The notes beneath the pieces are model-generated. The model worked only from the letters and a program-made list of their open reading frames with translations, was not told the origin of the DNA and searched no databases. A program made the position numbers and the translations under genes. From positions 16,110,921-16,174,920 of the forward strand of contig NC_086368.1 in the NCBI RefSeq assembly GCF_036324505.1: DNA of 64,000 bases, given 5' to 3'. How positions within the stretch are numbered: position 1 is the stretch's first letter; each line of letters begins with the position of its first letter. The stretch comes from Eleginops maclovinus (taxonomy: Eukaryota; Chordata; Actinopteri; Perciformes; Eleginopidae). This document shows, in pieces, positions 29,044-40,025 of this stretch.

Positions 29044-30613
29044 GTTTACTTTATTACTGGTGTCTCATGGGCCCACTTCTTTACCACAAAGTCCTGCCTC
29101 TTCCACAGGTAGAGTAGCAACATCGCCACAACATCCAAAGCTTCCCTCAGGTATACAGACTCAAACTCTGAAAACCAAGAAGCACCTTCAGCTCACCAGT
29201 CTGCATTAACATTCATTATTCACACTTCTCTGAGTACCTTGTAACACAAATGCAATCTATTAAAAAAATGCCCAACTTCCTCAGATGCCAGTATCGACTG
29301 TGGTTATTTCCCTTTTCCCCCCACAATTCCCCATGGTATCTGGAATTTTCCACCCCACAAACCCTCCTCCTCCTCCCCCTTCTGCTGGCAAAGAGGCTTT
29401 TGAAACCACATCTCACATCTAAACTAGAGGGGAGCTCTTGTGTTCCCCAGCAGCCAGTTTCCAACAACACCTCAATAGCGTTTGCTGCAATTACTGAAAC
29501 TCCTGCTGCCCAAACCATATTTTGGTTTTCAGAAATACCAGCTTTTTAAGTTATATCCTCATCCTAAATGTCCTTCTCAAAGACAAAAAGACTCAAACCG
29601 CTACTCCTGTTACAACTATTGAAGATGTTGGTCCAAAACCTGCAACACAAAAGCCATTATGGCCCACGCCCTTATTTGGCATCATTTTGGCATTTTGTTT
29701 TTCAGCAGGCTCCTATTCCAGTATTTCCTGATCTTTCTGCAAACCAAACTCCTTCTGATGAGCCTGAATGTCAGCCGTATATACCCTGCCATGCCTTTAT
29801 TATTTCCAGTCCCTTCCCATCAAAGTCAACAATCAGCTGCAAGAATCTGAAATGTTGCTGCTGACAGTCTGACAGGATCTTCACAGGCTCTCTTACATGT
29901 ATTTTGGTAAATTCCAAAGGTTTGGCGAGCCAAAATCAGGCTTTCTAAGCTTTGTTCTTGCTTTGCATTGGGCAAGAGGTTCAAAATGTACATTTTTTGA
30001 AGAAAAATAAAAGGCAAGGTTTGCTGCACAACTACATGTGTTTTTGATGTCATTATGAGTCCACAGACAACCCAATTCCTTTTTCAGTAGGTTGTTAAAA
30101 TATGAATTATGCTACAAAAGTTCATTATTATATTTTCTGTTTCGGTCATTTTATTTCTGAGCATGCAGGTTGTTATTAGGTCTGGAACTAATGCTCGTTT
30201 TATTTTTCTGCACATTATTTTCTTTATTAGTTGTTTGGTCTATACAAAATGTCAGAAAAGGGGAAATAATGATAAATCCCAATCACCATCCTGTTTTTTT
30301 TCATGAAGTAAAAACGAGCTATTCAATTAAATTTGTATTAGTTCCTTATTTATTTCACATGTTTTCTTTGTTTATGCATATATTCATAATCACATTCAAC
30401 TGTAATTAAGAAAAACACGTCAAAGATGGGTTTCAAATGTAACTTTATGGACAAACTATCATTAATAAGATAAATACAAGGTTACCATTTTACAGGAACA
30501 TTCATAGTCACATTCGATATATTACTGATAATATTTTCACACTTAATACTAAAATGTGTCACCATATGGCCAACCATTGAACAGATTATTGATAATTTTC
30601 TTGTTCAGTCTTA

Positions 30614-30621
30614 CAGAAAGT
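30614..30621. repeat. Left target-site duplication of hAT element 1
   Basis: The 8-mer CAGAAAGT immediately before the CAGTGGCGGG terminus; an identical 8-mer follows the other end at 32218-32225. Confidence 0.93.
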
Positions 30622-32217
30622 CAGTGGCGGGCCGTGCATTTCACACCTAGGCCTTCAGTGATATCCTACAAAGTCCTACCTGAATTATTCCACCTCTTAA
30701 TACCATCATTATGACGCCATGGCTCTAGAAACTATACATTTAGACAGAAACGCAGCATAACCGGGCGTTGCATCACCTTAACATAGTCAAGTACAACAGA
30801 GTTATATTAATATTTCCGAAGCATTTATAATCAATACATCAGCATTTACAGTTAACTTAATTAATCAGATTATCTGACAAACCGCTCCTTGACACCTGTG
30901 TCTGTCACATAACGCAGGACAAGTGCCAGCTGTGCTACATTACCCACATCTGACGTCTCGTCCACCATAACAGCGACAAAGGGTGCTTTTTTAATCTTCA
31001 TTTTGATCTCTTCTCCCATCACTTCAGCAATAGCATAAATCAGGTCGTTTTGTATTTTGCCTGACGTCCCAGTAAACATGTTGTTTGTGTACAGGTGGTA
31101 ATGCAAATCTGTGTTGTTCTCAGCAAGAAAGGAAAGAAGCTCCACGTAGTTTCCTGTTTCTGGACTCGGCGCTTTCATCGTGTCCCCTAAATGAAAGTTC
31201 CTGTTTATCCAAAAACAGGACACAATCAATCAGTCTTTCAATATTTCCCTATTTTTGTTCACCCTTTCGTTGTGGAGCTCCGTTTCCCTGCGCACTTGTT
31301 CGTTGAGCTGTAGATCCACTCGGGTGTCCCCAAAGGTTTTCAAAAGCACCAGTGCTTCCAAGTGCCCAGCTGTGCTTTGGTGTCTCGTTGCTGCCTTGGT
31401 TAGACAACTCAAGTTTGCAAATTTAGTGTGGCTCCAAACACCAAATCGATCAGTTGCAAATACCAGGCATTCCCGGCAGTACAATTTGCAGTGCCTCTCG
31501 GAGGCTGTGAGCCAGGGGTACCGCTCGTAGTTTCCCTGCTGTGCTAGGCTCGCTAGCGTTGGAGTTGGTCGTTCCCTTTTCAAGATGTGTAGCTTTACTT
31601 GAAACGTTCGTTTTGAAAATGGCGTTGTAATTATATCTTCGACCAAATTGATCTCTTCTCCTCCTTCAGCCATTGTGGGTTGAAAAAAATAGCTTGTAGA
31701 AATCTACTCAAATTAGCTCGCTCAAGTTCTAGTTCTGTTTGCTAGCTTTGCCCATAGACTGTATGGCTCTGCCTACTGCCTAGCTCTGCCTCTCAATAGT
31801 GCGTATCCAATCAGAAGATGTGCACGTGCTAACGTTAGCGTACGCCTGCTAGCTGGCCCGTTGTCGCCACCTCGAAATCTGATTGGTTAACGCCACAGTT
31901 TTGTTTGCGTTCACTTTAAGCTACAGCCGCCCGCACTGTTGATTCTGAAGGCCTAAGGGCAGATTTCTTTGACCCTAGCAACACATTATGGCTGAAATAT
32001 GATTGGATAAAAGCTCTAACATAAAGGCCAGCCCTCCAAATCTCGTTCTGAGGCTGGAAGCAGAGCAGCCAAGACGAACGCTATAAAATGAAGAGAATAG
32101 ACTATGGGGAATAATTTAATACGTATTTGTGGAAAAAATATATCAAAATTTAATTTATATTCTGATGATGTTTAGGCCAGCAGAGAAGGCCTTGCTGGCC
32201 CTGACGGCCCACCACTG
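30622..32217 (-). mobile_element. hAT-family DNA transposon, internally deleted, with intact ends
   Basis: A 1596-bp element. Terminal inverted repeats are CAGTGGCGGGCCGT on the left and, read inward from the right, CAGTGGTGGGCCGT, matching at 13 of 14 positions. It is flanked by a perfect 8-bp target duplication (CAGAAAGT), the hAT hallmark. It carries only the 5' part of a transposase on the minus strand. CCAAT-type boxes near 31809 and 31881 lie upstream of that reading frame and could be its old promoter. The full catalytic core, including the RNase H-like domain and dimerisation region, is absent, so it could move only with a transposase supplied elsewhere. Confidence 0.92.
30870..31673 (-). 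pseudogene. Broken hAT transposase N-terminal fragment (TTF-type zinc finger / DUF4371)
   Basis: From an ATG at 31673 the frame runs 147 codons with features of the TTF-type zinc finger seen in ZMYM1-like and hAT proteins: SKRTFQVKLHILKRERPTP and RHCKLYCRECLVFA, then a His-rich region. It hits a stop at about 31230. A short stretch of homology continues in another frame, and the original frame resumes with PETGNYVELLSFLAENN and VAVMVDETSDVGNVAQLAL, a DUF4371 motif. So at least two compensating frameshifts are present. It ends at 30870 without the rest of the transposase. Not functional as read. Confidence 0.85.
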
Positions 32218-32225
32218 CAGAAAGT
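32218..32225. repeat. Right target-site duplication of hAT element 1
   Basis: CAGAAAGT directly after the right terminus, identical to the copy at 30614-30621. Confidence 0.93.
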
Positions 32226-32336
32226 ACATTTGTTTCCAACATTTGAGAAAAATATACGTGTTTGTTTTTTTCTGTGTATATGTATCACGGTGTGTCTGTC
32301 TGTCTGCTCAGCTGTTCTGACGTCGAGCACGCTATT

Positions 32337-32344
32337 TGACGTCA
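32337..32344. promoter_or_regulatory. Palindromic CRE (TGACGTCA), candidate tmcc1 promoter
   Basis: A full cAMP-response-element palindrome inside a locally GC-richer patch. About 65 bp downstream, a good donor (CCCAT then GTAAGTTG, exon end 32408) could close a first exon. That stretch has an ATG at 32373 followed by 12 codons. I infer a tmcc1 leader exon; no transcript evidence. Confidence 0.35.
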
Positions 32345-33778
32345 CCGCGGGAGTGTTCCACCATCGGGAGAAATGAACGGTCATCAACACAATCCTCTCA
32401 GCGCCCATGTAAGTTGAAGCCAGCAAAACACACATTTTTCAACCCGATCTATGAATGAAATGTGTTTCCATATGATGTTATCCGATCTGCACAGGGGTTA
32501 CGGTTTATTTAGGTTGTTTGTCCAATTGTCGCTGCCCGCCTAGCGAGGTGCCCTGTTGGCTGAAGCTGAGGCGATGTTTTTCAGCTACAGTCTAGCCAGC
32601 TTGCTAACTGACAGGCGGTGAGGAGACGCCTGTTTTAGCTACCGGGACAGTCTAGACGGGCGATATTAGGTGTATCGTTACAAGTTAGTGATTACATTAT
32701 ATTGTTTTGGCCTTAAAGGTTTTACTCTTGGAGAAACAACCCATGCCGGAATAATTGATATTTTCACAGCAGTCAGACCTGGATATGTGGAATTTTATTG
32801 GCTGCCTCTCTACAAATATGATGTGGTCCTGAGGTAAACACTGTCTTAAATCACCAATGCAAAGAGGAAATAAGCTAATGCCAACCTCTACTGTGTGAAC
32901 TGTACAACTTAAATACGCCATCATGAAATGCAACACTCAAAGGTGTGATCAAGAAACCTGGTGGGAGTTTTGCGACAGATGGCTAGCCAATACCTCCAAT
33001 GTAAATTTTCCGGGTGTGTTAGAGCTTTTGACTCCTGCGAAGCCTGTTTTATGAGGGTGTTGTCAAGCAGGACACTATTCTTTTAGATTTATTAAAGGTG
33101 GATTTCCTTTTTATCAAATGTTTCAATGTGGGGAATAGATGATAATGGCATGAATGGATGCTTTCATATTTATGACTAGATCCTTATCAAGACTGTGACA
33201 TTTTACGAGTGCTTCAATAGAATCTGATACAATTTTAGGTGGTTGAGTTTTATTGACAACACATAGTCCACATCTGTGGCTATAAAATGATTGTAGTGAA
33301 TGAGGATGTAGGAGTATTTAATCTGAACACGTAAACCACAGTTATCTGCTTGATTGTACTAGAAAGCTTGAGTATCACACCACCATCTGATTTATGCATC
33401 TAATGCTGGGGGTTGCCATTGATGCAGAATGTTAAAGCGGCTATCACTTTTTGAATTAAAAAAAAAAAAACAACCCAAACTGCTGATTTAATTTATATAC
33501 CAGATTATGAAGGATTCAGCTGTCAGACACGGGCACAAAATCGGATCACATTAAAATACATTTTACAGGTTATCATTTGTTTCATATTGAAAATGATCAT
33601 ATTTACACCTTAGAAATCAAACATCAATAACAAGCATCAAAAAGAAGAAAACCACACAGAAAGCAGTAGGTCTACAGTCAATATCGAACTGTACATTGTT
33701 GATGTAAATTTGAAATGATTTACAAATCATTTATTACATTTGTTCCCAGACTATTTGAGAGGTTTTAGTTGTTAGACC

Positions 33779-33974
33779 CAGTGGTAGAGATCTGAATATT
33801 TTTGAATTTATTTTGGCGTTATGCTACTTTATACTTTACTACATTTTGGAGGCAATTTTGTTCTTTTTACTCCACTACATTTATTTTTACAAAATGAGTT
33901 ACTAGCTACTTTGCAGGTATGGATTTATAATACAGAATATAAATCAACCAATAAACAACAATAATAATAATAAC

Positions 33975-34020
<46 letters not shown>

Positions 34021-34170
34021 GTACACAAATGTAATATATTTAAATCTGATATGGGCCATACTGGAAAATAATATATATATATATTTTTTACTAATTTCAT
34101 TGTCAATGTTTATGACATGTTTTACTTGAGTACATTTTTTTATGCAGCACTTTCACTTACAACAGAGGAC
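33779..34170. repeat. Fish MITE-like repeat, diverged copy
   Basis: Starts CAGTGGTAGAGATCTG and contains 'ctactttatactttactacattttgg'-type text plus 'acttgagtacatttt', the style of abundant teleost non-autonomous elements whose ends read CAGTGGTGGA. It is interrupted by a (TAA)n tract (33957-34019). Ends were not resolved. Confidence 0.5.
33957..34019. repeat. (TAA)n microsatellite
   Basis: About 63 bp of AAT/ATA triplets with two interruptions. Confidence 0.9.
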
Positions 34171-34870
34171 ACGTCTTGTTAGACCCCGTTGTAGGTTATC
34201 TCTACACCAACTCATAACACCACCCTGCCCCGCCCAGCAGCACCAGGGTGCACCGTATCACAAAACAAACACCCCCCGGTGCACCACGTTAGCATACTGC
34301 TAGCTACAAGAGGAGCAGACAAGCCATCAAAACGAGGTCAGCGATGTATCCTGCATTAATCTACTACAACGGTCAGCACCCCTTTTATAATAGGACGACA
34401 AACTACATTGATGTTTTGATCAAATCCATCCTAGAGTTGAGTGTTTTAAACTGCAGGCCTACTGACTGGGCTAACGAGTTGCTAACTGTATCCTCCTCTC
34501 TTCCCTAGCTAACGTTAAACCGGTGGGCTCAGATTATCTGTCGTGATTTACTCTCTAAAAAAGCTCACTGTTTGCCTACATGATTTACTTTATCACACCA
34601 TCTGCATTTTAAGTTGTAATAGGCATATAACGTTACGACTTTTGCCCTATATGTAATGACACCGAAAGCACCTGTAACCTTTGAGTAATTGAATTAACCG
34701 ACCTAAGCCGAGTGGTGATAGTGAGCTCTCTGTTTCTAAAATGAGAGTTTACATAGACTGGAGAAAGCTCAACTTCATTGTTAAGCGAGTTGATGCCATT
34801 GTTACTGAGGGGGGTGGTGATGATCTCATCGCATTGCACGTATGACTGCATTCATGCAGAGAGCGATGTT

Positions 34871-35438
34871 TGTCATAACCAGTGTTAGAGGAAGTCCTCA
34901 GATCCTTTACTTAAAAGTTAAAGTACATGTAATATGGCCTTAAAGTACTCCACTGAAAGTAAAAGCCCTGATTTCATTTGACTTAAATACAATTCCTCAT
35001 TCTGCACAATGACCCATTTCAGAATAGTAAGTACAGATGTATTATCAGACTTCAAGTACTTCAAGTATTAAAAGTAAAAGTATTGAATATTTCACAGTAT
35101 CATATAATTATGGTTATTCTGTTACCCTGTTTCTATACATGTGAGAGCATTTTAGTGTTGTAGTTTCTCAATGTGAACCAGATTTAAATACTTGAAATAC
35201 TGTGTAGATTAGTAGTACAGTACTGCATTATAGCATATCAGCATATCATGTGTTTTTATATGCACAAAGTTACCTGAGGGTGTTAAATACATTTAGTGGA
35301 GTACCAAGTACAATGATTGCCTCTGAAATGTAATGAAGTGGAAGTATAAAGTAGTATTAATTAATACTCAAGAAAAGTACAAATATGTCAAGAAACTCCT
35401 TTAGTAAATGTACTTACGTTCCACCACTGGTTATGACA
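34871..35438. mobile_element. MITE with 14-bp perfect terminal inverted repeat
   Basis: 568 bp between TGTCATAACCAGTG (34871-34884) and its exact reverse complement (35425-35438). The interior contains 'aagtactccactgaaagtaa' and ends 'tacttacgttccaccactg', typical of a widespread teleost non-autonomous DNA transposon family. It has no coding capacity. I could not find an outer direct target duplication. Confidence 0.72.
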
Positions 35439-36820
35439 CATTTCTGTGTTTGCCATTTGTTGATTTTAGATTGTCTTGTTGGTTAATTATATCTATATTG
35501 GTTTGATAAGAAAGGCAAAGCATTCATTCATGTCCTACAGCTATCCCTATGGGGGGGATTAAGCACCATTAATGAACATTACACACTTCATTGAGCTAAA
35601 GCGCCTTGGAGGCCTCTGCTGTACAAAATTCAAACCCATGTTACAACTACAGCCAGCTACATTCATCTTAAAGTAGAGACATTTAACAAAATACCATCAC
35701 ACACTCAATCTCAAAGTGTTACTTAACCCTAACCCAGATCAGGGAAATAGTGTTGGTTCTTTATCTTCTTCAACAATAATGGTATCCTGTGGGATTTTCA
35801 ATTCTAACCTTAAACAATCCTACCCCTGACCAGCCATTCTAGCCTTTACCTTTTTGTTTTGTTTCTTTCACTTTGCATAGTAACTTAACAACTACATTAT
35901 TGCTCTCAAAACTGTTATTTTAGTGTAAACTATTAGGGTTAACGGTTGTCTAATTACATATGCATATGCAGACAAATGAGCAGCATGGTTTATTAGGGAT
36001 CGGTGCGTCGGAGCACTAATGAATGCAACTCCAATATTAACTTACTTATTAACTTTAATAATGATAATAATATCTGGCTTTAGCCTCCTAAATGTTTTTA
36101 TGTTCACCAGCTAACTGCTAACTTCTGTTCGCTGCCTGCTGCTGCTGAAATGGGCTGATGATGCTTGCTGGTTGGATTTCTGTTCAACTTTATCTGGACT
36201 TGCTGTTACTTCTTAGATTTAGGTGCTGATGGTTAGATTATGGATCAAGAAAAACAAGATTTATAGAAACAGTTTTAACCTGTTTATAAAAAAACATGAT
36301 ATTTATTATTTGATATTTATTATTTGATCCCTAATGTATCGTGATACAATATCGTTGGTAACAAGTGGGACATTAAGTTTTTCTAAATAACATTTTATGT
36401 GAAGCTCTGACCTTATAAATATATGACAGATAAATTAAAACTTATCATGCTGTTTTTCTGCCCTCATGGTTTACTTTTACTGTTCATTATTGTAACAAAT
36501 GTATTACATTTTCAGTTAGTAAGTGGAGCTATTAAGTCTTGGATGTCATTTTATACTTAATGCAAAACTGATATGATGAATGTGTAAAATGAGAATAATT
36601 TCCCTTTTTAACCTTTTACGTAAAGTAAGTTCAATGTCAATAGTTGACAGTCAGAAGAACGTAATTGAAACAACAATTATTGGGGCCTTTAGTAACAGAT
36701 TAATTCCTCGGTCTGAAAACATTTCTATGAACCTTACTTGTGTGTCTGTCACCTAAGACACACATTTGTAAAAGACCTTTCTCACACTGTCTTGCCTCTG
36801 CCTTGTGTTTTTCTTTGCAG

Positions 36821-36994
36821 CATGTGATTTTTCTAAATGTCCACGGAAACAGCTGACTAAAGATTTACAGCTATCCCACCAGTTTTCCTTTTGTACGAAC
36901 TGCCCGGAGGAAGCTGTGCTGGAAATTCTCTTGGATTAAGTCTTTTCCTGTGTTAATAGATCCACACATTCTCTGCTGATGACCACACCTGAAG
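36821..36994 (+). promoter_or_regulatory. Candidate tmcc1 5' UTR exon carrying an upstream ORF start
   Basis: It follows a pyrimidine-rich acceptor (ttctttgcag at 36811-36820) and ends at a good donor (GAAG then GTATGT). The ATG at 36979 begins MTTPE and splits a codon at the donor. If joined to the exon starting at 39851 the frame stays open for about 58 codons and stops at 40024-40026. See the finding on the overlapping stop and start. Confidence 0.5.
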
Positions 36995-39850
36995 GTATGT
37001 TTAACTGCACTTAGACTTGTGTTAGTGTTGTGTATTTCTATCACGTAATCTCATTGTTTTTTACAGATCTTTTCAGACCAATACTGTTATCACCATTCCT
37101 AAATCAATAAACACTAATCTCCAACGTATCTTAATGCAATAAATAGTGTAGCAATGCCCACTAAAGGAAGACATTATCTACTATAAATTGCAGTGTTCAA
37201 GGTCCCCTGAAAATATGCCACCAGTTATAGAAAATGAAAACGAAAATGAAGTCCAATGCACATGAGTTTCTGAATGTATTTGATTTTTATCACCTCTTTT
37301 TTAAATTCAATATAAAGATAAATTAATTGGCTTTATTTTGTAAGCACAATCTGAAACCAATGAGAGGAGCCAAGGTGGTAAATGCAGATCTAGGAATAAT
37401 GTAAAGCATGTACGCATAAGCTGCTTCGAGGTTGTACTGGTACTTTCTGTCCATCTGCAGAGATTATTCTATAACGCCACTAAAAGCTTAGATGCTGCTG
37501 GACATGCACTACACTCTTAAAATGGTGTGACCTTGGAGCCCTGCATGTAGAAAGAGAGTGACAGACGAATGTTGGCTGACCCACTTTGAAGAGAACACTT
37601 TGCCCTTAGCCTCGAGGAGTCGGACGTCAATGTATTTTTACTGTAGATGAGGGATTTAGTTCCTGTCTCTGTGGAATGTCTGCTCCTATGTCTTGTAATT
37701 AATTTCTACTGCAATCATTTGCACTGAATCCTTGATTGGATTTGTCCATGATAGGTGATTAAGGATCAGCAGAAGCAGCCATAACACCTGCTCTCAGGAG
37801 TGTAGACACCTTTGATTTAACACTTAATGTGTAACATAAATCCCTTGTGGTTTGTTAATGTTAACTTGTGTGTTAAGTGAATGCAGTCTACAGAAGTCGG
37901 TTATTACTTAAAGTATTGCCCTTAGTCTGAGCCGCAGAAATGGAAGCTTGATGCAAACATTATATTGTTGCTTGTATTTCTAATGGGTAATGAGTGCAAA
38001 CATTCACATGAATTTAAAACCAAAACCTTTTCATTATTATATTATTCCCTACCACCTACCTTTTCTTATCCAACACTGCAGATCTAACAGCAGGAGCAGC
38101 AGTAATGAGTCACTGTTTCACTAATGGAGCATTTCATAGGGTTGTTGTGTTAGATTTGGCTGCTGGCTGGTTAGGTGATACTTTGAATCTCTGCTGACTT
38201 GTGAAATCATTTTAGGCTTTGGTTTTTTAAAGAAATATGTTTCCCACTTTGTCTTGTAAAACGACTTTGAAGACTCAAGTAAGGTAATGATATAAAAAAA
38301 GACAAGATAGACTTAATTGATCCCAAATGTGGAAATATTTTTGGAACAGATAATAAAAATAATCTTTTTATAGGCGGTTGCATGTGGATTTTTTAGACTT
38401 AACTTCTGTATTTCCCAAATAATTGGTACATCTAATTTTTATTTATGCTTAACGCTTTAATGGACCAAACAAATGGAAAGTCCGGTGTTATGTCACAATT
38501 TACATTTTCAAGATTGTCTCTACTTTTCTCTACATTTTCTGCAAAACAATCAATATTTATATTAAAAGATAGCATGCACATTAGTTGGCCTGCGGGGAGA
38601 AAGTATGACAGAAGCTCTCTCTCAGGCTAAAGTCCCCCCCCCCCACTGTACATGCTACAGATGACTCTTGCTGTGGCAGTTCCTGATTCGTGTTCATGCC
38701 ATGTCTCGATGTTGTTTACATGCAGAAATATTACTATAACTTGAACAGTGTTTATAATTGCTGTCATGATAATGTTGTCTTATGCTTACAATAGTTGCCG
38801 TTAAAATGTAACAAGGTTCATCAAGCATCAATTTACTGCTGACTCTTAAGAATTAAACGAAGGCCCATTAGGTCCTTGAAAATGTCACGTCAGCATATTA
38901 GAAGCTTTTAAGTCTCTCATCTGGTGCAGGAACCGTTTACACGTCCATAACATATTATAGTATCGATTAAAATTGTGTGATGCTACAGTATGCCTATTTT
39001 TAATAGTTTATTTGGGGCATATTTTTTAGGTTTTCTCTGCTTCTGTTTCTGTTCATTTAGCCGATCCTGCGCTGTGAGTCAGTAGAGGAGAAGCTGGGCT
39101 CATGGTAAGCTTTCTGTCACTGTTATTTCACCTCCTCTTATTTCATGTTGGTAAATCAAAAGCTGTTATATAATCTGGCATCTGACGGCCAAAGTCTTGG
39201 AATGGTCCTTTACATTGCAGGATTTAGCATTGTTGAGAAATGAGAGTCAAAGAGGAGACCTCCGTGAATCACATGAGTCAGTTGAGAGTTTAATCATAAT
39301 CACTGTCTGTTCAGAATTTAATTTACGTTTTCACACTGTAGTCTCTTTTTTTAGCATCATTTAAGCACTTTCAATTATGTTGATTATACATTTCTACAAT
39401 GAATTCTTTCTGAAATGTAATTAATAAACTATCATTAGGGCTTTTGTGGCATTAGGCTTGAATTCCCATTGATAAACAATCAGCATCAACCTTCCGCATG
39501 TGCAGTTAAACTTACTTTGACATTTCAGAAACTGTTCTCAAAGCTTATTTATTTTGTAGACTTTGTGTGTTTGCATTGCTGGGTTGGCTCTGTCAGACAT
39601 GCCACATGCTAGAATGAAATGGATACCTTCTGTTTTCATTCAGCAGAGAGAAAAAATAAAGCTTTTTCAATCTTGAATTGTTTGCATAAAGATCAATTTG
39701 GACTAAATGAACAAAGACCTTCTTATGTTTGAAGTGGACATGTCTGCGTCAACCCAGTGTATGTTGCTTGTTGTTTTATATTCTTCTGCTTATTATGTTC
39801 CTCATTCACTGCTGCATGTCATAATTCATTTTATTTTCCTTTTGTGGTAG
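36995..39850. other. tmcc1 5' intron
   Basis: No coding exon found. A 45-nt segment at 39061-39105 has a plausible acceptor (catttag) and donor (catg then gtaagc) and may be an alternative leader exon; including it would bring a stop into the upstream ORF. Otherwise ordinary intronic sequence. Confidence 0.35.
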
Positions 39851-40025
39851 ACAAGCATGACATTGAGCCAAGCAACAGATGCATGTCCACTCAAAAGGCC
39901 CAACTGAGCACCATCCTCCCTGCTCCCCGGGTTTCAACCAGTCGCTCAGAGGGGGGGTGTCCACGGGGCGCAGCTAGTCCCCTGCACCCCCAGGTAGCAT
40001 CTCACTGTGAAGCTGGAGGTCTCTG

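Larger units (their letters stand above)
32409..36820. other. Probable tmcc1 5' intron with repeats
   Basis: No protein-coding exon seen. Contains a (TAA)n tract, two related fish MITE-like repeats and AT-rich sequence. If the candidate leader exon at 32345-32408 is real this is one 4.4 kb intron; otherwise it is intergenic. Confidence 0.4.
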
